Below, piece by piece: positions 9,642 to 21,440 of a DNA stretch of 64,000 bases; positions within the stretch are counted from its first letter, which is position 1, and every line of letters starts with the position of its first letter. The position numbers and the translations under genes are program-made. A model generated the notes under the pieces. It ran no database searches. It had not been told where the DNA came from and saw nothing but the letters and a program-made list of their open reading frames with translations. Origin of the DNA: Opisthorchis felineus (taxonomy: Eukaryota > Platyhelminthes > Trematoda > Opisthorchiida > Opisthorchiidae); contig SJOL01001501.1 of assembly GCA_004794785.1 (NCBI GenBank), positions 75,445-139,444 on the forward strand. The letters run 5' to 3'.

Positions 9642-12600
9642 CGAAAGAGCAGATCAGAAGCTGAGTAGTGCGCGGAATGCTGCAAGGCAACACTACATCA
9701 GATACACAAGATCCAAGGTGGATTTCACGAAGTCGAACACAACTGGACACTCTCCTTGTCATTACGCCATCATAACCGTCATTCAACCGTTTTCTATGAA
9801 GCGTTGTCATGTATCTTGCGTGGACATCAACAGCTGACGCTCATAGTGAATTAACCGATGTCCTCTCATGTTCAGATGTCCCGACTCCTAGAACTACACT
9901 ACTGGACGCAGCTGTATGTCAGACTATATAGCCGACTCAAGTATGTCACGGTAAGGGGGGGCGGTAACTTTTCTAAAGCACGAGTGCTGAAGTACTTGTG
10001 AGTCAGGTGCGGGTAAAGGCTATCTTATATCATCAGAGTTACCTCACTGCTCCTTTGTCTATACCCTTATCCTGTATATAGAGATCAGCAATCGACAGAA
10101 CCATCTAATCTGGAGCAATAAAACACACCAAGACCTATTACTTTTTACCCACTAAATACCGCAGTGAACACAATGTTCTTTCAACAGAAAATATCTGCTT
10201 TTTGTATGATATTTTGACTGTTTGTCATTTATCACCAGGCTTTTTTAACAAGGATAATAATTCTCACCACACTTACAGTGGAGATATCTTCTTCAGCCAT
10301 CCCCTTAGGTCTTCACTCAATGGAAATTTAAGGTGTTCTCATTCATCCTTCATGTTCTTCTTGGCATTCGCCGTCGTATTTACTGAATAGTTTTTTGCTG
10401 AAAGTTCGGCCGACTACGCCACAGAACCAAGCCTTTTCGCATGACTGAAATCACACTGCTTTCGCTATATTTTTCCCAGAGAATGAGCATTCATAACTTG
10501 TGGGATGCACTACACGTGTTTATGCCTTGCCTAAGAAAAACTGTCTTCCAGATGTTAGATGTACAGTGGTGAATATAACTGGGCATGTGCCAGAGAGCAT
10601 GAAGCATGGGGACTTTGTAACTATTCCACGTCACAAATTCGGGAATGGAAGCGATAAATCTTGACCTGAGAAATTTAGAACTTGTCTGGCATAATATCCT
10701 GAAAAACGCATATCTTACTCATGTATAGGAACAGTTTACTGCGAAAAAGTGTCCGTATAATTATTTCATGCAATGTGCCTACTTTAGTCTGGTAGTAACC
10801 TTGAAAAGTACACCTGAACTTTGATTCTCTCAGGAGTATTCTGAAGTATTCTGCACTGGTCAGTAATGCAATTTACTACCCCGAATGGGATTAAACCTAA
10901 GATCTTGTTCTGAGGGCTCTCATAATTATCTTCAAATTTTCCACAGCGCACGACGGAAATTGGCTTGTTTAGAATATTACCATTTCAGGGTTTTTGAAAA
11001 AAATAGCCTTGTCATAGAAATATAGTAAAATGACCAAAAGCGGCTCTGAAATATCTCGCTCACTCAAATAATCCAGTCAATGATTAATTAGTCTGCAAGC
11101 TAACACTGCCGTAATGAGTTTGGGGTGTATAATGCACTGTTTTGTTTTACTCCTATTTTGCACCTTTCCCAAAACTGGGAAGTTGACTGCAACTTGAAAA
11201 TCACCCCGAGGTTGTGGTAGCAACAGAATAACAACTGAGTGGGGCGTTTTGAATAATCACCGACGATTTTTTCTTTTACTGCGGATTCTGGAGAAGTATA
11301 CGCGAAACTTCTTTTTCTTAATGGAAGGGTGACATTGAATGAAGATCGAAGGACTTGTTCGTTCTAAATGCTGCAACAGGGAATTATCTAAACCACCTAC
11401 CACTTGAAGATTTTTTAATAACTTCCCATTTACCTATTTTCTGGCACTAATTCTACGCCAGATTTTGCTCTAGTTTATAAGTGATGAGGAGATTTTGAAG
11501 TTTCGTGCGAAATTCCATTCCACAGTTAGAAAAACCTAGGTGCTTTTCCGGAATCAATAGTGATGCGTGTCTCACAAAATGCCACTCACAGATAAACATT
11601 CAGACAAATAATAAAACCAAGTTAGGGCAGACAGTGTCAATTATCTGACTAGATCTCGATGAAATATCTAAGTAGTTTGAGCATGACTTCACAGGATAAT
11701 AGGGTGTGTGACCAACTGAGCGGGTAAAAACATCCGACTGTCTAGCACGTCTGTTAATCCTTCTGATACACAGAAATTCCTATTCTCGCTAATCAAATTT
11801 GGATGAATCGACAAGAGCACCATAACGTCTCACTAAAGTCTGATCAGAAAATTTCAGTCTATTACATTATCACACTAGAATGAGCCCGAAGAAATTCATT
11901 AAATTTGTCGCGTACCGATTTTTGAAACTGAGTTGCAGGCCATAAGCTGCAAAAGGAAATTCTGTCGTTTGCTGTCTACTTTCGCAGGAAGAATGGATTT
12001 GAAACTATCCAGGGTCACTGCAGCACAATATGAGAATCCTGGAGGGTTTGTCTTCGTGAAAAGAACAGTAGACTACTCTTGGAAGAGACAGGGAGACAGA
12101 TGTGTTCACAGTATGTGTGAAGATGGCCTTTTCGCCATCTCAGCTAGTAGCTCACTGCAGATTGAATCAATCGACAGAATGAATCATGATCAGTCAATCT
12201 AGGAGTCGGTAGAAAAGGTCGGTGTATTCGTCCGAACTAACATGGTCTTTAAGAGTCACACGGAGTCAAGTTGTGACTTTCTGGCCAAATGATCACCCAT
12301 GTTCGTGCAATAAGCGTCTGAATACATAGGTGAGGATTGCAAATATCTACTTCGGTGGACAACAACGTGCCATAACCAGTTTCAATTTAGTCTACCTGGG
12401 ATATCATATCAAAGTTGCAACATCCTTTAAACCTACCTCCATGGTTCTTTCAAGGTTGTCGAAAGCGACCAGATACAGCACTTTAGCCAGTATCGGAGTC
12501 GTTGGCATAACTTTTTATTTATTTATTCAAAAGTGGTTTGTACACTCATCGGCATTCAGATGGCAAGAAAATCACATATTAATCCCACGTGACTTTCAAA

Positions 12601-12650
12601 CACCGTATCAGCTCTGCCGAGCATTTCAACTTTTCTGTGTTAATTTCTGT
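9642..12650. other. no supportable gene
   Basis: Only short frames occur, and the stretch 10391-11932 has none of 60 codons or more. A 109-codon frame at 12330-12659 contains a hydrophobic stretch (LASIGVVGITFYLFI), but it runs into repeat C and lacks splice-site support. I leave it uncalled. Confidence 0.5.
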
Positions 12651-12807
12651 CTTGATTGATCCCGGTTCACTCTGCCAGCTGATTTTACCTGTCCTGAGGC
12701 AGACGAAGAGCTACCGAAACGATAACCGTCGCCCATCCTTTGTCGTTCTTAATGAGATCATGGGGTTTTCCAAAGAAATATTGTTCTCTACTTGGACGTA
12801 GGAACCT
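12651..12807 (+). repeat. dispersed repeat C, copy 1
   Basis: Aligns colinearly with 39641-39782 on the same strand. Shared blocks are TTGA-TGATCC-GGTTCACTCTG, TGTCCTG, CTTAATGAGA-CATGG and ACTTGGA/ACTTGAACC, separated by diverged sequence. I do not recognise the element type. There is no coding capacity and no terminal repeats were seen. Confidence 0.6.
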
Positions 12808-15800
12808 CTTTCAGTTGAACGCCATCGCACTGATTTTGCATTGATGTTCAGGATAAAGAGATAGCAACGTGTGTTTCGTAAGGTGGAGTTGATTGCTCTT
12901 CATCATATATACTTGGTTTGTACAAGCAACGAGCAACCGAACGAGTGCTGATTCCAGGATCTGAAGACCACTTGTTTTTTTCCTATCTGCGGGCGAAACA
13001 TTGCTACATGGTGTCCAGGTTGTGCACGGTAATCCAGTTTCGTTCAACAATGAACGGCAGAAATGTCCTGGTGACGAGGATCGGACGATTACAGAACCGT
13101 TCATAATCAACAAATTTCCAGGAACGATCAATCTGTTTCGCAGCACCTTTTCAATCTGATTATGCGGTTATCTTTACTGCATTGCGGCCACAAGTTTCAA
13201 GCATTCATTGCACTGTAACTAAATCCTCACTTACTTTAATGTCACTCTCGTCTTCTATGGCCTGTAATTTACACAAACGGCTTTTTCCGTGGTCCCTTTG
13301 GTCATAATTTTGCGTCCTCACCATGTGTCCTCCGTGAGCTTCGAGTAACTTTCCATGTTACAATGAAAACGGCTTCAGTTGTAACGTAACACACAGTATG
13401 TGCTTAGCTTATCGTGTTCTTGTACACCGAATGCTCCAAATCCCTCATTAACAGCGCCTCCATTTTGGTAATACAAACCTCAGCTGGATGGATGTGGGTA
13501 AAAAGTGAAGTATAACGGAGAGACAATGGGTCGTCACAAGTTAATGGATCTGACCCAGTATTAGAAACATCAAGATGACCAATCCAAACGTGATTATGTA
13601 GATGACTAGCGTGAAACAAAGGGCAACATCTGGGCGAAGTAAACGCAGCTACGAAAACCAAAAACGATTTTTCAGAACATGAACTTGCTTTTTGTGGAAA
13701 AAGAAAACAAGGCGGACAAAATGGATGTACTCATTCGTCAAATAAACCTTAATGACTGTCTGTCATCAAGTTACATCTACGACATTGGTGGAAAGAATGG
13801 GTCGGGTTTTACAAACAGAACAAAAACAACTGCTACTGATAACATTTTAATTTTCAATGCCTTTTATGTGTCCGGTATTCATTGGTGAAGTCTTATTTTA
13901 AGCCTGTATACACAGATACCAGAGCATTATTTCAAGCATACAAAGTGCATGATTCAACTAGAAGAACCGTTAACCGCTGAATTTATTTCACCATCAGCCT
14001 TCCTGTCCTTCATCTGGTGAGGCAAACAGGCTTGTAACGAAGGTGGATTGTATCCTGGCGGAGGCAACACCGGTATCAAACTGATATTCTTTCCGCTCTA
14101 ATTACCTGTTAACCCACCTAATTGGTCCACACGTATAGGTTTCTAAGCATTATGCTAGGCTACTGTATCTAGGCCGATTTCCAATTCATTGCAGAATTGA
14201 CCTTACTGCGACTGTCCACTGATTAAATTGCAGCTGATTCTAGTCATAGAGCTTCTATTGTTAACTTAGGGTAAGTACACTTTATTGATGTGTCTGGGAT
14301 GGTTTCGTCGACAACATCTTGTCCAGAATGGTTTTGGTATGCCAAGCTGGAAAATATTCAACTTTCCAACACCGTCATGATCACTCTTGATGTCATGTTC
14401 AGTCCAGCGAAAGCTTTTGTGTAGCAGTGAAATTTCACCCGAATACTTGCTTGGTTGTAGAGTGGAGTTAGGTTTGCCAGTAGCTAGATTTGTCTCGGAC
14501 CACTGTCCCTGTATTTTATATGCTCAGCTGTATAAACATTTATGTGGCTTCCATGTGCGAGTGGTCTTCCATATGATAGAAGACCCAAGGTCTTCGTTGA
14601 AAAGAAGATTACATCCCAAGCTATGAAAGCACCTTCCCGACATCTCATTAAATTTAAACCCAGTATATAAAAATAACCAGAGAGACGAGGTAAATTTTAG
14701 GTTCGTTGGGCAAGCTAATGTGAAGTACACTCCGACTTGGATGTCGTTACGGTAGAGTCTCCATGCGCATTTTGCTGGGCTGAGACTACGCACTTTAAAT
14801 ATGGTGCCAAAGCGCAGTTTGTTATTTGAACCTCAGAGGTTGTATATGTTGGCATTTCCAGAATAAGGCGCGCTGGAACAAGATTATGCTGTGAGCCTGG
14901 GCATGGTTTGTACTTTGAACTGGCGGTGGCCTAATATGCGTCGAACGTTTATGTCAACCCGGTATAAGTTGAAGTATAAGTTATTTGTGAGGTTCATCAT
15001 CATACACAGTCCTACAGGTTAGAAGCTAGAATACCAGGACTTTGCCATTTTAACTCAGAAAATGCGTTACAAAGCTGAGTGCGAACGTTCGGGTGCGAAG
15101 CTTTTGCTTTCAGCTTTTTAATGTGGTGAATGAATTCACTGGTTTGTGGCCGCCTAAATAAGTGAACTCACTGAAGTATCCAGTGACTATCGGCTCAGTT
15201 TAAGTGTTCATGAATCATCCAGCTTTCAGCACTTGGGTTACCGGGTGCTAAGGTTAAGGAATTCAATGTTTTGGAAGCGGGTGTGTACTAAAAATGGATC
15301 TTCTTGACAAATTTGGTTTACAAAAAGCATTTTATGTCAGTTTGTTTGTGCGTCATGCTGGTTAATCTGACGCTAATTCAAAACCAGTTATCGGTAGTGG
15401 CTAAGGTTTTTGTCTATAAATAAAGCAGAGTACGACAGGTACATTTTGACAATCTTGCGGGTGACGTTGTCTTGAAATTGTGATAACTGAAATATTAAAT
15501 GTGTGGTCGTGAACCTACCTCTGCCCTTGGTTTACCAGACAAAGTTAATAATCGTTGCAAGTAAGAATAATTTTGGCGTGGACTAGCATGGAGAGACGTA
15601 TAGGTCAAAAAACGACAATCTACGAAACCAGGTTTCACGATTCCGACATTTTGGCTATCCGCTGTTGTCCGTTAGGGCTAGCATCTCTGTTGTCGAGTCT
15701 ATTATCATACTTTCCATCTTAGTTGCGTTATGTGGCGGGAATCTTGTGTCGTTTGTGTTCAGCCACCTTCGTCTGAAGTTGTTTGGAAGTTTCCCCAAAG

Positions 15801-17710
15801 TGCTGGTCGGGCATCCTATGCACCAGATACTGCGTTTTCGGCAGAAAAGATTGTGTTTGCACTGGAAGAAAATTTGGCCTTAGTCAGTTCTGTGCTTTAT
15901 AAATAATATTTGAGAAGATGCTCCCGTGAAATGGTTCATCCAACTTGTGAAGATTTTTCTGTGTACCGCAATAAGGTACTAAACATTTGGCGATGCGCCT
16001 GCATCCTAAATAATATGTCAACTAAAGTGTCTCGTTGATTTACTTCTGATTAGTGCACACGAAAACAGTCCGTACTGGATAGATGAAAACCCTCAGACCG
16101 CAATGAACATTTGTTGCTTCATGTTAACTTCAGATTTACTAGTTCTGGAGAAAAACAAAGGCTTGAAAGCAAATTGGTTCCCTGGGTTCCGTAAGCCATG
16201 GGAGAATGGAAAATTCCTTTCGGTGCTTACTATCATCATACCTTCAGCCTGCACTCAATATTCAACTCAATTACTATTTTCTACTGCAGAACACAAGCAC
16301 CTGTGGTTTCATAATGGAAATTAGGCCGTGTCTCTTGTTTAATTGCTGTGATGGCTCCATAACAGACAGAAAACCTGAAATAACGCTGTCTGCCGGACTT
16401 ATCGATTTAATTGGTGTCTACATAATAACAGCTCACCTTCATGTCACTTTCCCAAAAACTAGTTTTGGGAAACCCTTACTCTGAAACAGACAAGAATGAC
16501 GGACCCAAATGACTTAGTTCTGAACCGACTCAATCGTGCAAGTGCGTAGCTTGTGCCTGACAGCCGCTAGCAGTTCCACCTGAAAGTATTCACGTTGCAT
16601 ATTTTGAGAAAACACTTGCCGCCAGCTCAAGCAGGTCTAACATTACAAGAATCACTATTACAGACTTACCGGACTGAACAGAACTACTAGCACTTGCATA
16701 GGACATATTTAGAAATCTGTCAGAATTCCTCCTGTCGCAATGCATTAACCAGTGCTACATCATAAATCTGGCTTGCTCCTGAGGAGAGAAGGCGCTAGGA
16801 GTTCGTCCCCAAGAATTTTACTTAACACGTGGCTTTAGGGGACGTTTCAAGCCGAGTTAGTAGACTTGCACAATGTGCTGGTTGGCACGCACTTCAGGGA
16901 AGAATGTGTAGAAAAATGTCAAGTCCCCATATGTTATCATTGAATGCGAGATCAATCCTCGGAAATATCGATACTGTATCTCACGTTTCTATCAGAAAAA
17001 CGTCCGGAAAGTTTCAGCGATACGTACGCAGCTGCATACATGACTTTACTAGGCGCACACTAAAAATCAGTCCGCTTACGTGCAAACCGCAGCTTCTTAA
17101 CCGTTGCATACCTATTTATCTAGCCAGTGTATATATCTCCTGAGGTTTTTCAGTTTGCTGGTGTTTTGTTAGAATACGATCGTGCCTTTCTTTGGTCGGT
17201 CGTGACTTAAGCCGGTCTCATGAGTCTTGTTTTGTCATATATTATGGGTATCCTAGCTCCAGATCGGGCTAGTCTCACCACGTATCCGTTAATACTCCAC
17301 CTGTGTAAATTTGTAGGCACAAGCAATCCTTATTGACGTCCAGACATTATCATCCACCGTGGAATAAGAATCCTACCAGAAGTGTACTAAAAAAGCCACA
17401 ACCGGTTCCTGATACATGCAAAAAGCGCACTATTCAAACAGGGAAGTTAGATTTTACTAACTTAAAATAGGCTGATACCAGACAGTACAGGAGTAGATGC
17501 TTCGCGACACACCCAAGCTAGTTAGAGTTTTGTTTCTATTTGTTCCAACTAATGTGTCAGCACAGATCGTTTCACATCGCAAGCGTTCAGTGACGTTTAT
17601 CGCTTTGACGAAATTACGTGCCTTCAATCCTCAGTAGGTCGACAACTTGCCGGGTCTACACACTTCATGCAATCAAAACCATAAACTGGATAAACTTTTC
17701 GTTGGCTATT
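12808..17710. other. no supportable gene
   Basis: The region has many short frames on both strands and no shared repeat. The frame at 16829-17143 includes LSLNARSILGNIDTVSH, which recalls the start of a non-LTR retrotransposon endonuclease (LNARSI..K.D). Nothing after it continues the domain, so I do not annotate an element. Confidence 0.5.
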
Positions 17711-17860
17711 CACACTCAGTAGTCAAGTAACTTGCGTCAAGGGATTCTGAGGGGACATCCAGTGACAACTTTTCAGGGGAGTGACAAGTGATCCGTGGAA
17801 TGTTGTCAGCACTGAGAAGATTGCATAGAATTTGTAGACAGTGAGAAGATCTTGATGGAG
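17711..17860 (+). repeat. dispersed repeat D, copy 1
   Basis: Aligns with 25671-25820 on the same strand. Shared blocks are ACTCAGTAGTCAAG, GACATYCAGTGA, TTTCAGGG-AGTG, GTGA, GTCAGCACTGRGAAGATTG and a final GTGAAGATATTGA-like end. Identity is about 65-70% by eye. The element class is unknown. Confidence 0.7.
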
Positions 17861-18343
17861 ATTGGTCAAGCCAGCAATTTGCTGCACAGCAAAGTGATGT
17901 CAGCAGTTTTGATACTTATATTCAACCAGTGAGTGAATGGGTTACCACGGAAACGTATAATGAACTGAAACGTCTCTGCAAATAAGGCCTGCGGATTCAA
18001 CACAATCGCTTTTGGCTTTAAAGTGTTACACAACGGAACTTTCTTTTCCCCCATTCCGCCACTTTGGTTGTATGATCAAAGTCACAAATCGTCAATGGAA
18101 AGAGTGCCGCCATATCAAGCTCCTTATCAACCTGTGAATCCATCAAATATCCGTTATCTGATGCATATCACTGCCGTTTGCGTATTTGGGAAGGCCGTTT
18201 CTTAGTATTAGGGAGGTCAGATGCCTGAAAGTAACCCCAGAACGCTTGGAACCTACCGAGACCCTAAAACTCCACCAAAATCTCAATTGGGAAGCCGACA
18301 AGCATCCAGGCCAGTCAATCATTCAATCAGTTCAGCAAAAGCC

Positions 18344-18450
18344 GATGATCGTTCATGCACGCCACAGAAGCACGACCGAATATGATCAGCGTTCAGGCAT
18401 GTCATAGGAGCACGATAGATGTTGATGAGTGTTCACTAAACGCCCATCAG
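18344..18450. repeat. 40-bp minisatellite, about 2.6 units
   Basis: Unit 1 (18344-18383) and unit 2 (18384-18423) align without gaps. Both read GAT at the start, CGTTCA, GCA and AGCACGA. A partial third unit begins at 18424 (GATGAGTGTTCA). Roughly 70% of positions agree between units 1 and 2. Confidence 0.7.
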
Positions 18451-18562
18451 ACAGCCCGGATCAATGTCGAAAAGTGCCCCTTTAATAGTGCCGGGCCGTT
18501 GTAACTTTTGCACTCACACACACTCGCTTGTTGCAATAAAGCTGTTGTGTTTTTTGCTGGTG

Positions 18563-18630
18563 AGTTCTTTTTCTGGCACCAGGCACTGGTGCGGGAACAG
18601 CAGTCAGATATAACACTCCGTTTCACGCAG
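18563..18630 (+). repeat. dispersed repeat E, copy 1
   Basis: Aligns with 26161-26252 on the same strand. Shared blocks are TTTCTGG, AGGCACTGGTG, a GAACAG/GAATCC block, AGTCATAT and CACTCC. It is a short fragment of an unidentified dispersed element. The AGTCATAT block is followed by different spacing in the two copies. Confidence 0.55.
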
Positions 18631-20094
18631 GCCTCACTTGGTGCATATAATGACACAAATTAGTTTGTTTGTCAAGCAAAAAACCTACTACTTCCGCAGC
18701 TTCTCATCCAACGCCTAAAATCCTGATAGTTTTGAACAACCGAAATGAAAGCATTCGTACTTTTTTGTGTGAACTTTAGCGGTGTTTTTTCACTTGGTCG
18801 TGGTTTGCCCCACAAAATCCTTTTTGCACTGATCTGCATGGATGTATTACGCAACGCCTTCATGGCTATTTTTGTAAGCCTAACCAGTATGTAGGTAGGG
18901 AATGAAAGATCAGCCACCACTGACAATGAGTATGTTATGCCTGAGGACGTCGTCCTGTTACGTGTTACCTTCACGTTTTACACAGGTTCTTTACATCTTC
19001 ACAAATCGAGCTCCATAGGGACGGTTCATTGAGCCTGTTTTCCCGCGGCCTAATATAGGCTGTTGAACGAGATACCCATGTCACTTTAACCTGATTTCGG
19101 AGACGTCCTCAAGTGTGGTGAGGTCTTGATAACACCTAGATATGATTATTAACTGAATGACTTCGCGGCAATTGTCAGTGGTTGTCCCTGAGAACAACTA
19201 AAATGCCTCAAAAGTGCGTTTTTCTCACGTCTCTCGTGACGTGATTAGGTGGGAGGTGTATTTTTAAGGCTCGCGGGTTGAGCTTTTCTATCAGACATTC
19301 TCCTTTTCGCTTGCAGAATTCTTCACTCTTGTCACTGAGTTTCACTTAATTTTGTATTGATCACTCGCAATTTATGTGGCCTACCAGAATTCTGCTCTGT
19401 CTTGACGGAATCTAGGCCAAATTAATGGATAATTTGGGAAAAAATTGAGTAAATGGAGAATGTTTAAAAGTTGGATTTGAGGGAGTGATATGCTATACTA
19501 AGAAAGGTGTGTTAAATTGACATGGCTGAAATCAGGTCATATGAGCATTTGATGGTTGCAGACAAACAAATTCAGTCATTCTTGTGCTTTGAAGGAACTA
19601 TCACAAGTTGGAATGGTTGGAAGATAATAGATTCCCAAACGGAAAACGTGTACTGTTTTGTGGTAACCGCGAGGCAAAATTCATGAGCACTTGAAAGATG
19701 CGATAGAATACCAGCAACAAACTGTTAATTTCTCTTTGAAGAAAAAAGGCACACATAAGTCACTTGAATCAATGTACCTTCCTCGACTATTGCCGGGGAA
19801 AGTGAAACTAATTTCTCTTACTCGATGCCTGAAAAAAAACGCCGGGCGAATTGGAACGAGATTTAAGTAGATCGTTTTCATATCACTCCCCACCAGTCCC
19901 GAAATACGTCATTTGGATAGCTCCATTCAAGATCGTAAAATTGGATTCAAGCTCTACCCAAACTAGGGTTTCCCGGTAGTACACATTCCCTACTTTGTCG
20001 GAACTTGAAGTTCGGGAACCTGACAGGCAATCAGCACAAATTGATCACACTGGAACTATCATGTATGTTCAGACGAACGACTTTTATAGTTCAA
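18631..20094. other. no supportable gene
   Basis: Short frames only. The 100-codon minus-strand frame at 18672-18974 shows no recognisable domain. Confidence 0.5.
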
Positions 20095-20280
20095 ATGACA
20101 TGTTTACTTCTGTTGATGCTTCGGATGACAAATTAGTAACTATTATGTATAGACGTAATGCACTACTCATAAGACTGCTGAAAACTCTTCGGTAGCCCGC
20201 AACATCATAAACGAGAGATTCAGCTGGGTTCAAGGTCAGTCTCTCATCAAAACCACATTAGTATGCAGATGAGTGTATAT
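20095..20280 (-). repeat. family A copy joined at the ribozyme cleavage position
   Basis: Read on the minus strand, 20280-20201 is the family A head segment: TACACTCATCTGCAT, GGTTTTGATG, ACCCAGCTGAATCTCTCG, TTATGATGTT. Directly after it, from 20200 down to about 20095, comes the segment that in the 1-kb copy follows the hammerhead: GCGGGCT, GTTTTCAGCAG, TTATGAGTAGTG, ATTACGTC. The second part begins at the base matching 1025, the first nucleotide after the predicted cleavage site. The ribozyme core itself is absent. Confidence 0.75.
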
Positions 20281-20550
20281 GCAGTAATTGCCCTGTTTTT
20301 CCAACTTCCCTACATACCTCTCGTTACTTTCCAGTCACAGATAACTGAAGCCATCCAGACGATCTCGCTGACTACACATCTTATTGCTTGCTTACTTGCG
20401 AAAAGTTCTGGTACGTAGGTCAACCAGTCGACACAGTTAGGACGATTACTGGGTCGTCAGTGGCTTCGGACAAAACATCGCACTGCTCGGTACGAACATG
20501 GTCACTTGTTCAGATGGGCAGTTAGGTTGCACCTAAAATATCCAGCTATG

Positions 20551-20690
20551 CTTGAGCTAACACGCTCAAATCGCAAGTCAGAAGTCGAACTTCTAAATCC
20601 TCTCTGAGCTGAGGATGTGCACTGCTGACTAGCTCCACTAAATGCAAGATTCGTGTTCAAGGCTTCCATGCTTTAGCACGGGTTGTACAG
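20551..20690 (+). repeat. family B tRNA/hammerhead SINE-like copy, degenerate
   Basis: 20551-20605 is a tRNA-like head (GAGCTAACACGCTC, CGCAAGTCAGAAG, GTCGAACTTC as a B-box-like block). It resembles the head of the 47.4-kb copy. The ribozyme-derived body follows: GCACTG stem I strand at 20619-20624, CTGACTA in place of CTGATGA at 20625-20631, then a stretch that matches the family consensus without gaps at about 22 of 35 positions up to GGCTTCC. The second core strand reads CAAG instead of CGAAA, so this copy cannot be active. Recognition rests on colinearity with the better copies at 38.0 and 54.5 kb. Confidence 0.6.
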
Positions 20691-21340
20691 AGTGGTTTTG
20701 TTGGTATAGGAGGGGATTGTTCAAACAAGATTGGTAGGAATAAAGTTAAAACAAATTCCCAAACTACTTAACAGGAAATTTGCCTGAACAAAATTTCTAG
20801 TACTGTGAATGGACCAAACACAAGAATAACTGGTATCTGATGAAGACAGCATGCAGGCTTCACACTACTTATTATGAAGCTGACGCAAATACATTCCGTA
20901 AAATTGGCTGATTTCCACTTATTGTTTGGACCCATCTTAACTTCTCAGCTAGAAGCATGTTTGGCAGAAGCAGCTGGTGTCAGGGAAAAAGAGCGTTGCT
21001 TCCAAGTCACATACATGATATCCCTGAACCGGTAACTACGATTCGCAGAAACTAACGTCATCTTGATCCAGGAGTCTATGCTTAAAAGAAACTTGTGGAA
21101 CCTTTGTTCTTATGCTGGCCTGTGAACTTTGCTATTTGCATAGCCTAGTTGGATTGTTACGTAATCAATCTGACACGGTGACTTATCGGTCCGTCCTTTG
21201 TTCCTCGTTTTAGAAGTGTCATGTATTCAAAAAAGTTGTTCGTAAATACGGCAACAGAGGTGGTGAGCAACCTGAAAATGTGAATGTTTTTAGCCGGACA
21301 AGATTGTGGAAAACTTGATTTCAAATGTAATAAAGTCACC
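20691..21340. other. no supportable gene
   Basis: No repeat or frame of note. Confidence 0.5.
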
Positions 21341-21343
21341 GGA

Positions 21344-21440
21344 AGTTATGTCAGGCGAAAATCTTATACCTCTTTCAGCGTGAAAAATGGGATTCGCCAC
21401 GGTCCTATTCGGGTCTGCCGACGGGGCGGATTCAACCAAC
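21344..21440 (+). pseudogene. possible LINE reverse-transcriptase fragment
   Basis: The frame reads SYVRRKSYTSFSVKNGIRHG at 21344-21403. This resembles the segment of RTE/CR1-type reverse transcriptases that ends in VKNGVRQGC-LSP. The downstream LSP block is not clear: the frame continues with PIRV where PLSP is expected, and upstream catalytic motifs are absent. It may be a small old remnant. A chance match is also possible. Confidence 0.3.

Noticed and set aside
16829..17143. LSLNARSILGNIDTVSH, like the start of a LINE endonuclease
   Set aside because: The following catalytic blocks (TETWL, SDH and others) are missing in all frames.
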